The notes under the pieces were generated by a model that was given only the letters and a program-made list of their open reading frames with translations, ran no database searches and had not been told where the DNA came from. From CAYPLH01 sp964411505 (GTDB lineage Bacteria; Bacillota; Clostridia; CAYPLH01; DUMO01), in NCBI GenBank assembly GCA_964411505.1, contig CAYPLH010000082.1:1-13122 (forward strand): a stretch of 13,122 nt of DNA. Reading direction: 5' to 3'. Below are positions 1-6,428 of the stretch, one piece after another. Each line of letters begins with the position of its first letter. Within the stretch, counting starts at the first letter, position 1. The translations under genes were made by a program, and so were the position numbers.

Positions 1-291
1 GTTTTAAGTTAAGTTTTGCAATAACGGCTTCACCACCTTTCGTTAATAAATATTTGTATTATTTTACAAATTTTTATAAAAAACTTTCGACTGTTACTAG
101 CCTCCCATCTATTTTTATAAACTTATTTCCTTTCATCTCCACATATAGTATATCACAATAATTAAGCAAACAAACGAAGGCTACTATACATCTCTAAGCT
201 GCATTTCGCTAACGTTTCCTAACATTGCAAAAGTTATATCTCTTTAGCTACCTGTGAACTGTAACAGCAAAAGAGCTCTCCTTGCTATCTA
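1..291. other. A+T-rich intergenic stretch, no gene seen
   Basis: I see no convincing coding region here. On the minus strand a TATACT near 150 and a GGTGGTGA at 32-39 could belong to a leftward gene outside the window. However, the possible GTG or TTG starts after that purine-rich motif run into a stop within about ten codons, so no gene is called. Confidence 0.4.
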
Positions 292-319
292 TTGACAAAT
301 TAGAAGCTTGTGTTATTAT
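292..319 (+). promoter_or_regulatory. Sigma-A promoter of the 102-residue protein gene
   Basis: A perfect -35 TTGACA (292-297) is followed after 16 bp by TATTAT (314-319). A TG at 311-312 gives an extended -10. Transcription would begin near 326 and leave an ~80-base leader before the start codon at 409. The assignment rests on consensus match only. Confidence 0.7.
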
Positions 320-408
320 ATTATTATAGAAAGCGCGCCACATATAGCGCCTTTCATGCGCATAATTATTAAAGATAGAACTCAGCATTTTCGAAAGGGG
401 AAATAAAT

Positions 409-717
409 ATGGCACAGAGGCATGTATACTTTGACAAAACCGAGTTGGTACTGGCATTCGCACAGGGAAAGAAGTTCCGCTCATTAAACTTATCCTATGA
501 TCAGATAACCAGAATACAATTTGATGAATGCACAGAATACAGTCTTTTCCGCAGAGTACCTTCAGAAAAAATTACGGTAGTAACACCTAAACGCGGTGAG
601 CCTATCGTCTATACAAAAATGAAAGAAAAGAAATTTTTTGATGAGTACAAAGCAGGATTTGAAAAATTTGCCAAAGATAACAGAATAACATTTCAGAATA
701 ATCTTGGTACTGAATAA
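409..717 (+). CDS. Hypothetical protein, 102 residues
   Basis: This is a small soluble protein that I cannot assign to a named family. The start is ATG 409, with AAAGGGG (394-400) eight bases upstream and a consensus sigma-A promoter at 292-319. It has no signal peptide, membrane segment or cysteine motif. The sequence alternates charged and hydrophobic residues through about residue 70 (for example KKFRSLNLSYDQITRIQFDE), then turns into a charged amphipathic stretch (about 72-92). That pattern suggests a beta-rich domain capped by a C-terminal helix, as in PH-like folds, but this is inference only. It is transcribed alone, convergent with the ABC exporter operon, and ends in hairpins at 725-737 and 877-893. 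Confidence 0.8.
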   Translation: MAQRHVYFDKTELVLAFAQGKKFRSLNLSYDQITRIQFDECTEYSLFRRVPSEKITVVTPKRGEPIVYTKMKEKKFFDEYKAGFEKFAKDNRITFQNNLGTE

Positions 718-724
718 TATTGCT

Positions 725-743
725 ACTACTAAGTAGTTTTATA
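725..743 (+). terminator. Weak hairpin directly after the 102-residue protein gene
   Basis: ACTAC (725-729) pairs with GTAGT (733-737) around a 3-base loop, followed by TTTTA. It lies 8 bases after the stop codon. The stem is only 5 bp, so it may be a partial terminator with the stronger hairpin at 877-893 as back-up. Confidence 0.35.
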
Positions 744-876
744 AAAATGCTAATATAACTTAACTTAATCTTTCTACGCAGCCGAGGACCATCAGATGGT
801 GCGATTTGTTAAGCTTTGTTTAATTCGTACATATGCATACAACATATGGATGTAATATATTAATTTTAAGTAAAAT

Positions 877-900
877 GGGTGGCTATGCCACCCTTATTAT
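877..900. terminator. Bidirectional terminator between convergent units
   Basis: A perfect 7-bp GC-rich stem, GGGTGGC (877-883) with GCCACCC (887-893), closes a TAT loop. It is followed on the plus strand by TTATTATTT. On the minus strand it is followed by ATTTTACTTAAAATTA. It lies between the 102-residue protein gene and the 3' end of the ABC operon and could stop both. The T tracts are interrupted, so its strength is uncertain. Confidence 0.6.
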
Positions 901-1015
901 TTAAGTATACATAAATATGTGTTTAACCAGTCGCATAGCACACCATCCACATTTGCAACTGACTATTCACCTGCCAAACCATACACATTTCAGCCTTTCA
1001 GATGACTTACCTGCC

Positions 1016-1051
1016 TAACTAACTAACCAACCAACCAACCAACCAACCAAC
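1016..1051. repeat. Tetranucleotide array (TAAC)3(CAAC)6
   Basis: Nine uninterrupted 4-bp units run from 1016 to 1051: three TAAC, then six CAAC. The array ends 4 bases before the stop codon of the second ABC subunit, so it would lie in that operon's 3' untranslated RNA as GTTG/GTTA repeats. Such arrays change length by slippage. It is outside the coding frame. Confidence 0.9.
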
Positions 1052-1055
1052 TTCA

Positions 1056-2882
1056 TTACGCCCTTAATATTTGAGCTTGCCGTTCCTCTTTAAATTGATT
1101 TGTATACAGATTATAATAGTAACCTTTTCTGTTGATGAGCGTACTATGGTTTCCTTCCTCAATAATTTTTCCGTCTTTTATAAGCAGAATTCTATCTGCA
1201 GAGCGAATTGTCGATAGTCTATGCGCAATTATAAAGCTGGTTCTACCTTCGAGAACTAATTGTATTGCATATTGAATCATCAATTCTGTCTCTGTATCAA
1301 TAGAAGATGTAGCTTCATCTAGGACTAAAATACATGGGTTTGCCAATATTGCCCTAGCATACGAAATCAGCTGCTTTTCACCTGTCGATAGCCTTCCTCC
1401 CCCTTCTCCAACTTCAGTATCGTAACCTTTCTCAAGCTTTCCTATAAACCGGTCAGCATTTACCAAAGCTGCAGCATCCTCTATTTCTTTATCTGTTGCA
1501 TCAAGCCTGCCATATCTTATATTTTCACGGATGGAACCACTGAAAAGATGAGGTGACTGAAGTACATATCCTAAGTTTGACTGTAACCATAATTGGGATT
1601 TCCTCCTGTAATCCTCACCATCAACCATTATTCTCCCTTTTGTAGGCTCGTAAAACCTACAGGCAAGATTGACTATAGTACTCTTCCCCGAGCCTGTTTC
1701 CCCAACCAGCGCTATAGTCTCCCCTGCTTTTACATGAAGGTTGAAGTTGTGAAGCACTTTTTCTCCATCCTTATATGTAAACGATACATCCTCAAAAATA
1801 ACTTCTCCTTTTACAACAGACCAGTTTTCGACTTTTGGCGAAAACACATCACCCATTTTTTTAATAACATCGTTAGAGTCAACTATTTCAGGTTCAGTTT
1901 CAATCATTGAAAGAATTCTTTCGGCGGAAGCCTGTGCATATTGAAGCTCTGCAAATATTCGTGCCATCTCCCTTATGGGTTCAAAAAACTGAACGGTATA
2001 CGATATAAATGCAACTAGGGTTCCATAGCTCATTATCTCCATAATTACACTTTTGCCTCCGAACCATAGCGCAAGACCTGTTCCAATACTGCCAAGAGCC
2101 ATGACGATAGGCATATATATAGATGACAGTATTGCTGCAGTTACCGACGATGAGTACATTTCACCGGTCAGTTCTTGAAATTCAACAAGATTTCTTCCTT
2201 CTCTTACAAGAGTTTTGGTTGTACGTGCTCCTTGGATTCCTTCATTAAACCCTCCAGTAATTCTTGAGTTGGTTTTTCTTACCGTTCTGTAGGAAGCAAG
2301 TATTCTTTTCTGAAAATAAACACTCGCTACTGCCAAGCCCGGTAAAACTGCGAAGGTAATCAAGGCTAGTTTCCAGTGCATAATTATCATCGCAACCATG
2401 ACAAACAGCATCATAGTAACACCCCATACCAAGTCGGTAAGTCCCCATGAAATTGTTCCACTAAGCCTCTGGATATCAGAGGTCATCCTTGCCATTATCC
2501 ATCCAACAGGGGTTTTATCATAATAGGAAAAGGATAACTCTTGCAGCCGTTTAAACCCGGTTTTTCTAAGGTCATAGCATACACCCATTTCTATTTTTCC
2601 TGCCAGAGCAATCAGAAAATAAACAGTTACGCCTTGTAGAATAACCATGAATAAGTATATAACTGCAAAATTTAAAAGTCCTGTAAACTGGCCCACCATT
2701 ATAAAATTATCAACAGCATATTTGGTAAGCAGCGGGAAAACCGCATCTGTTGCTCCTACCACTACCATTAATACAGTCAAAATTATCAGGTATTTTTTAT
2801 GTGGCACAGCGAACTTCGCCAGTTTCTTCCATAGCCCCCAATCAAATCTTTTTATATATTCCTGTTCTGTAAACGCATCCAT
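1056..2882 (-). CDS. Heterodimeric ABC exporter subunit, BmrD/YheH-like, catalytic
   Basis: This 608-residue half-transporter has a membrane domain (about residues 15-310, six predicted helices) and an ATPase domain (about 355-600). ATPase motifs are Walker A GETGSGKS (394-401), Q-loop Q442, Walker B CILVLDE with catalytic E523, and switch histidine H554. The signature is LSTGE (498-502) instead of LSGGQ, a deviation common in one half of heterodimeric exporters. Start choice: ATG 2882, with GGAAGTGAT (2886-2894) just upstream. A longer open frame back to 2987 would overlap the preceding gene and is not needed. The gene begins 16 bases after the stop of its partner, so they are surely co-transcribed. 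Inferred role: ATP-driven export of drugs or other amphipathic compounds across the cytoplasmic membrane. The substrate cannot be read from sequence. Confidence 0.92.
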   Translation of the reverse strand: MDAFTEQEYIKRFDWGLWKKLAKFAVPHKKYLIILTVLMVVVGATDAVFPLLTKYAVDNFIMVGQFTGLLNFAVIYLFMVILQGVTVYFLIALAGKIEMGVCYDLRKTGFKRLQELSFSYYDKTPVGWIMARMTSDIQRLSGTISWGLTDLVWGVTMMLFVMVAMIIMHWKLALITFAVLPGLAVASVYFQKRILASYRTVRKTNSRITGGFNEGIQGARTTKTLVREGRNLVEFQELTGEMYSSSVTAAILSSIYMPIVMALGSIGTGLALWFGGKSVIMEIMSYGTLVAFISYTVQFFEPIREMARIFAELQYAQASAERILSMIETEPEIVDSNDVIKKMGDVFSPKVENWSVVKGEVIFEDVSFTYKDGEKVLHNFNLHVKAGETIALVGETGSGKSTIVNLACRFYEPTKGRIMVDGEDYRRKSQLWLQSNLGYVLQSPHLFSGSIRENIRYGRLDATDKEIEDAAALVNADRFIGKLEKGYDTEVGEGGGRLSTGEKQLISYARAILANPCILVLDEATSSIDTETELMIQYAIQLVLEGRTSFIIAHRLSTIRSADRILLIKDGKIIEEGNHSTLINRKGYYYNLYTNQFKEERQAQILRA

Positions 2883-2898
2883 AATATCACTTCCTAAC

Positions 2899-4713
2899 TT
2901 ATAGCTTTTGACTGTGTGAGAGTTCAAGCTCATCTTCAAGAGAGTTCTGAAGCTCCCAAATTCTCCTGTACAATCCTTCCCTTTCAATCAATTCTTCATG
3001 GGTTCCTGACTGCACAACTTTTCCATGCTCTAGGACTATTATCTTATCCGCTTCAGACAGGGTGGTTATCCTGTGGGATATTAAAATAGTAGTTACATTC
3101 CCGCTTCTTTCCTTTAGGGCTTTTCTTATTGCCGCATCAGTTTCGGTATCTACCGCACTCAGTGAATCATCAAATATAAGAATTGGGCAATTGCGTATTA
3201 TCGTTCTTGCAATTGCAACCCTTTGCTTCTGTCCCCCTGACAGAGTCACTCCCTTTTCTCCAACCGGGGTGTCATATCCTTTCTCAAAATCCAGTATAGC
3301 ATCATGCATTGATGCGGTTTTCGCTACATCAAATATTTCCTCATCATTTGGATTCTCCAGGGCAATCCCAATATTTTCTTTGATAGTCTTTGAGAAAAGG
3401 AAAGGTTCCTGAAGTACTATGCCAATTTGCTGCCTCAACCATTTCTTGTTAATATTCTTAAGTTCTACACCACCTATGGTAATAGAGCCTTCCTGATAAT
3501 CATATAATCTTTGAAGAAGATGCACTAGTGAGGACTTGCCTGAGCCAGTTGTCCCTAAAATAGCAACCGTGCTCCCCTCAGAGATCTCGAATGTCAAGTC
3601 TTTGAGTACTGGCCTGCCACTTTCATATTCAAAACAAACATTTCTAAACCGTATATCACCTTTTATTAATGGCTTTTCTGAGCCTTCAGATGAGATTTCA
3701 TCCGGTGTTTTCAAAATTTCACCTATGCGCTCCAGTGCTACCAACATTTTTCCAAGATCTGTGAGGATTCTTCCCATTTGTCTTACTGGCCAAAGCAGCA
3801 TCCCTATATAGGAATTGAAAACGATAAGCGTACCAAGTGAGATCTCCCCCAAAACTGCACGGTAGACTCCAAGAATCAGCACTACTGCTATTTGGGTCAT
3901 GCATAATGCCCCTGACACCGACCAGTATTTTGCTAACAGCCGGATCAGTTCATAAGTTATATCCGTGTACTCCAAATTTTTCTCATCAAACTTGGAGACT
4001 TCATAAGCCTGCCGTCCAAATGCCCTTACAACACGTACACCTGTCAGGTTTTCCTGGAGTACCGTTGATAGCCTACCTTCCGCCTCGTCAGATTCTTTGA
4101 AGGCTTTCTTTACTTTTGCAAAAAATATAAAAGAGTAAATGAAAATCAAAGGAACCATGGTAACCGAAGCAGTGGCAAGTGTAGTATCAAGTCTGAATAG
4201 TACAATCGTAACTATAGTCAATATAAAGATCGCTCTTCCCACCTCAACAAACTGTATAGCAACAAACCTTCTTACCGTTTCCACGTCTGAAGTACAACGC
4301 TGAATGAGGTCTCCTGTTTCAGCTTTTACATGATAATCATAGGATAGGTTTTGCAGCTTGTCATAGAGCTTATCCCTCATGTTCCTAGATGTTGATTCAG
4401 CGGCTATAGCTGACCACTTTCCCTTTGCATACAAAAGTAGGCCATTAACAATAGCAAGTATAACAAGCATAACCGCACATATCCATAAATTTTGTACGAT
4501 ATATTCTCTACCGCCAATTGATGATATAATATTTTCAACAAATGCAGGGAGTTCTACAAGTTTTCCACCAATAATCGAATCAACAACAGTACTAATTATA
4601 AGGGGAGAGATCATTGAGACAATTGTAGCAAGCCCTGTACTTATTATTGCACCTGCATAAAGCAGCATGCTCCCTTTTATAAACTGACGCAGCAGTTTTA
4701 ATTTATCCGACAT
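2899..4713 (-). CDS. Heterodimeric ABC exporter subunit, BmrC/YheI-like, degenerate site
   Basis: This 604-residue half-transporter has a membrane domain (about 15-325) and an ATPase domain (about 350-590). Motifs are Walker A GTTGSGKS (387-394), Q-loop Q435, canonical signature LSGGQ (491-495), Walker B ILIFDD and switch histidine H547. Position 516 is Asp where an active ATPase carries Glu. This is the known mark of the non-catalytic nucleotide site in heterodimers such as BmrCD and TM287/288. Paired with the next gene, the weak site would combine this Walker A/B with the partner's LSTGE, and the active site would combine this LSGGQ with the partner's E523. The start is ATG 4713, with GGAGGTG at 4721-4727. 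The gene lies behind a leader ORF and attenuator-like hairpin (4803-4943), so induction by translation stress is plausible. Confidence 0.92.
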   Translation of the reverse strand: MSDKLKLLRQFIKGSMLLYAGAIISTGLATIVSMISPLIISTVVDSIIGGKLVELPAFVENIISSIGGREYIVQNLWICAVMLVILAIVNGLLLYAKGKWSAIAAESTSRNMRDKLYDKLQNLSYDYHVKAETGDLIQRCTSDVETVRRFVAIQFVEVGRAIFILTIVTIVLFRLDTTLATASVTMVPLIFIYSFIFFAKVKKAFKESDEAEGRLSTVLQENLTGVRVVRAFGRQAYEVSKFDEKNLEYTDITYELIRLLAKYWSVSGALCMTQIAVVLILGVYRAVLGEISLGTLIVFNSYIGMLLWPVRQMGRILTDLGKMLVALERIGEILKTPDEISSEGSEKPLIKGDIRFRNVCFEYESGRPVLKDLTFEISEGSTVAILGTTGSGKSSLVHLLQRLYDYQEGSITIGGVELKNINKKWLRQQIGIVLQEPFLFSKTIKENIGIALENPNDEEIFDVAKTASMHDAILDFEKGYDTPVGEKGVTLSGGQKQRVAIARTIIRNCPILIFDDSLSAVDTETDAAIRKALKERSGNVTTILISHRITTLSEADKIIVLEHGKVVQSGTHEELIEREGLYRRIWELQNSLEDELELSHSQKL

Positions 4714-4771
4714 TAATGCTCACCTCCAAAACACATTAATTTAGACAAAAACCACCTGATAATAGACTATG

Positions 4772-4777
4772 ATTATA
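4772..4777 (-). promoter_or_regulatory. Possible internal -10 box before the ABC genes
   Basis: A perfect TATAAT reads on the minus strand 59 bases before the ABC start codon. No good -35 exists at 17 bp. The nearest is TTGCAG at a 19-bp spacing, in the tail of the hairpin. It could give low constitutive expression that bypasses the attenuator, or be chance in A+T-rich DNA. Confidence 0.25.
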
Positions 4778-4797
4778 GTAGATTTAAATAGTTGAAC

Positions 4798-4836
4798 TGC
4801 AAAAGCCACAGATGGTTTTCGCACCACCTGTGGCTT
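4798..4836 (-). terminator. Attenuator-type hairpin between leader ORF and ABC genes
   Basis: On the minus strand AAGCCACAG (4836-4828) pairs perfectly with CTGTGGCTT (4811-4803). After one A-C mismatch, an inner TGGT/ACCA stem closes a 6-base loop. The run after the stem is short (TTTT, then GC), so termination may be incomplete. It begins 17 bases after the leader stop codon at 4854. Its left arm, AAGCCACAGG (4836-4827), can instead pair with CCTGTGTCTT in codons 19-22 of the leader ORF (4888-4879), 9 of 10 positions. That provides a mutually exclusive antiterminator. Confidence 0.65.
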
Positions 4837-4853
4837 ATATTTTACCTAGTGAA

Positions 4854-4943
4854 TTAATTGGCTACAAAAGATAAAAACAAGACACAGGCCGTGCTCTGTA
4901 AAAAATTACTTCTCGCTGGATCTGTAAATATTCTGTTATTCAT
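4854..4943 (-). CDS. 29-residue leader peptide of the ABC exporter operon
   Basis: This short ORF starts at ATG 4943, with GGGAGGT (4951-4957) seven bases upstream, and ends at TAA 4854-4856. A sigma-A promoter lies at 4983-5011. The peptide begins MNNRIFTDPARS and ends in a hydrophobic stretch, TACVLFLSFVAN. I recognise no family. Its position between a promoter and a terminator-like hairpin, ahead of a BmrC/BmrD-like pair, matches the bmrB leader peptide that controls bmrCD in B. subtilis by ribosome-mediated attenuation (established for that species). Here the last third of the ORF RNA can pair with the terminator's left arm. A ribosome paused early would therefore allow readthrough, and one that finishes would favour termination. 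A small bioactive peptide exported by the ABC pair is the main alternative. Confidence 0.7.
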   Translation of the reverse strand: MNNRIFTDPARSNFLQSTACVLFLSFVAN

Positions 4944-4982
4944 TAACACGACCTCCCTTCAAATTTTTGACTAACAGATAAT

Positions 4983-5011
4983 AGTATAATCCTCCAAAAA
5001 ACAAAAATCAA
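4983..5011 (-). promoter_or_regulatory. Sigma-A promoter of the leader and ABC operon
   Basis: On the minus strand TTGATT (5011-5006) and TATACT (4988-4983) are separated by exactly 17 bp. Initiation near 4976 gives a ~33-base leader before the small ORF. The -35 lies only 30 bp from the left direct repeat of the palindromic insertion. Confidence 0.65.
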
Positions 5012-5040
5012 ACCTTTTTTGCTAATGTAATATTTTTGTA

Positions 5041-5050
5041 ATAATGGATA
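5041..5050. repeat. Left copy of 10-bp direct repeat (target duplication)
   Basis: ATAATGGATA is identical to 5302-5311 and lies immediately outside the palindromic element, as expected for a target-site duplication. Confidence 0.8.
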
Positions 5051-5301
5051 GTGTCTATTCAGAGGTAGCTTAAACATATTAACTGAAGAATCATCTCTAA
5101 TACGGCTAGTTACAGCGAGGCTTAGGAAAACACAATTTAAAATGCCTTAGAGTTTAGTAATGTCCGTGCTGTTTGAACGCAAGTGAGTTCACGGAATTAC
5201 TTAACGAGAAGGCATTTTAAATTGATTGTTTTCATTGCTGAAGCTGTATTGCAGTATTGGAGATGATTCTTCATGAAAGAAAAGCTACCTCTTAAATAGA
5301 C
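5051..5301. mobile_element. MITE-like palindromic insertion, ~250 bp
   Basis: The two halves are near-complete inverted copies. GTCTATT (5053-5059) pairs with 5295-5301, and AGAGGTAGCTT (5061-5071) with 5282-5292. A 20-bp stem, 5084-5103, pairs with 5254-5273 with one G-T pair. GAAAACA plus a 16-bp block (5126-5148) pairs with 5209-5233 with a 2-base bulge. AGTAAT and TCCGTG (5156-5168) pair with 5190-5201. The centre is a ~21-base loop that can form its own TGAAC/GTTCA stem. No ORF lies inside. A perfect 10-bp direct repeat flanks it. This is the form of a non-autonomous transposable element. No transposase is in the window, so the parent family is unknown. Transcribed, it would fold into a long hairpin and could act as a terminator or structured RNA. 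Confidence 0.75.
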
Positions 5302-5311
5302 ATAATGGATA
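5302..5311. repeat. Right copy of 10-bp direct repeat (target duplication)
   Basis: ATAATGGATA is identical to 5041-5050. It ends two bases before the stop codon of the DUF116 gene, so the insertion landed just behind that gene without breaking it. Confidence 0.8.
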
Positions 5312-5313
5312 AG

Positions 5314-6054
5314 CTAGAAAAGAATCTTATCCAATACAGATTTAAGGTCATCTACGCAGATACTTGTATTGGTGCATGGTCCAAAAGGGCGTTCATTAAT
5401 TAAAGCTACAACCGGTATGTTCCCTACATCTAGTATTCCGCTTGTTAATTCCCTTTCACATGCAACGGCAATAATAAGTTCGGGTCTTGTGTTTTTCACA
5501 AGGTTCCTTGCAATAGTTCCACCACCTGCTAACGCTACAAAAATTCCGGTTTCCTCACATATCCGAGATATATCACTTATCTTGCATCTTCCACAACGAT
5601 GACAGTTTGAAATAGTCTCAGTTACTTTGTAAGTACAATCAGAATTTTGCATACAGCGTGGAAGTAGAAGAAGAACTTTATCAGGTGCGTATTTATACTC
5701 ATCTGATTGGATTAGTATATTGTTTATATTAATGTAAAAAAGATGAAGAGCTTCATCTTTAACTCTAAACAACTTATAAATATGCGAAAAAACAGGCAAA
5801 AGTATATTAAGTCCCTTTCTGATAAAACTGATATATGTTTTTTTGATATGCCTCCGTTTGTATGCATTTATAACAATGAGCAAAAAGAAGAAAAGAGCAC
5901 AAGTCAGAACAAACGATAAAACCATTACTACCAAATAGGTATAATTTATATCAACGGATTTTATATAGCCATATCCAAAAATCAAAGATATAATTAATAA
6001 TATTATAGTTAATGAAGCAGTGCAAAACATAAAACATTTAATTCCCTTATCCAT
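5314..6054 (-). CDS. DUF116 domain membrane protein with cysteine clusters
   Basis: The protein has 246 residues from ATG 6054, preceded by AAGGTGAT. Two hydrophobic helices (about 8-30 and 38-64) anchor it in the membrane, and a basic linker follows. The C-terminal ~130 residues match the DUF116 family. They carry C134 and C140 (CMQNSDC), then CHRCGRC (C151, C154, C157), C166, the glycine-rich ALAGGGTIARNLV (174-186), C199, and a final pair C227/C233. The cysteine spacing suggests a metal or Fe-S site, which is inference. The family has no established function. An in-frame TTG at 6123 would add 23 residues but has a poorer ribosome site. The gene is transcribed alone, divergent from gerB. 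GGATAAG (5307-5313) and CTTATCC (5326-5332) form a small hairpin over the stop codon. Confidence 0.85.
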   Translation of the reverse strand: MDKGIKCFMFCTASLTIILLIISLIFGYGYIKSVDINYTYLVVMVLSFVLTCALFFFLLIVINAYKRRHIKKTYISFIRKGLNILLPVFSHIYKLFRVKDEALHLFYININNILIQSDEYKYAPDKVLLLLPRCMQNSDCTYKVTETISNCHRCGRCKISDISRICEETGIFVALAGGGTIARNLVKNTRPELIIAVACERELTSGILDVGNIPVVALINERPFGPCTNTSICVDDLKSVLDKILF

Positions 6055-6221
6055 AACGATCACCTTATTCTTAGTCTTCCATTCGCTTTTTTCGGAAAAG
6101 TTATTCTGTGAAAATAAAGCCAATTGTTCTTTTTTTACAATGTATCTATTTTCACAATCTGAAAAAACGGCTTAAAGATTATGGTTTGTCCAAAAAGCAA
6201 AGCCTACATATATTATACGCT

Positions 6222-6247
6222 AAAAAAGTGGGCTTCGCCACTTTTTT
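6222..6247. terminator. Bidirectional terminator in the DUF116-gerB divergent gap
   Basis: AAAAAAGTGG (6222-6231) pairs perfectly with CCACTTTTTT (6238-6247) around a GCTTCG loop, giving a T run on either strand. It lies upstream of both flanking genes, so it ends neither. It may stop readthrough or belong to a short unannotated transcript. The rest of 6055-6428 shows no convincing gene and no clear sigma-A or sigma-G promoter. Confidence 0.75.
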
Positions 6248-6428
6248 TCTTTCGCAATAAGTTCACGAATATAAAAAATGTCACTGCTAATAATAACCTT
6301 ATTGCAGAAGTCAGGGACTTAAGAAAATATTTTTGTTGTATTGGAAAGTTGATTAGTTGGAAAGTTGGAATCTTTACGACTTACTTTGGGAGCAATCACA
6401 ATATTAAATAGGCTACAGGTGTTTGTTA

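Noticed and set aside
28..45. Possible leftward ribosome site or hairpin near the left edge
   Set aside because: The nearest GTG/TTG frames stop within about ten codons, and the possible stem is only 4 bp with a 14-base loop.
2883..2987. Longer N-terminus for the second ABC subunit
   Set aside because: The extra 35 codons mostly overlap the end of the preceding gene out of frame, do not resemble ABC exporter N-termini, and a ribosome site is placed correctly for ATG 2882.
6055..6123. TTG start adding 23 residues to the DUF116 protein
   Set aside because: ATG 6054 has AAGGTGAT at good spacing and directly precedes the first membrane helix. The TTG has only a weak purine run.
6181..6411. Plus-strand open frame of 76 codons
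   Set aside because: It reads straight through the perfect terminator hairpin at 6222-6247, lacks a ribosome site and has no recognisable protein character.
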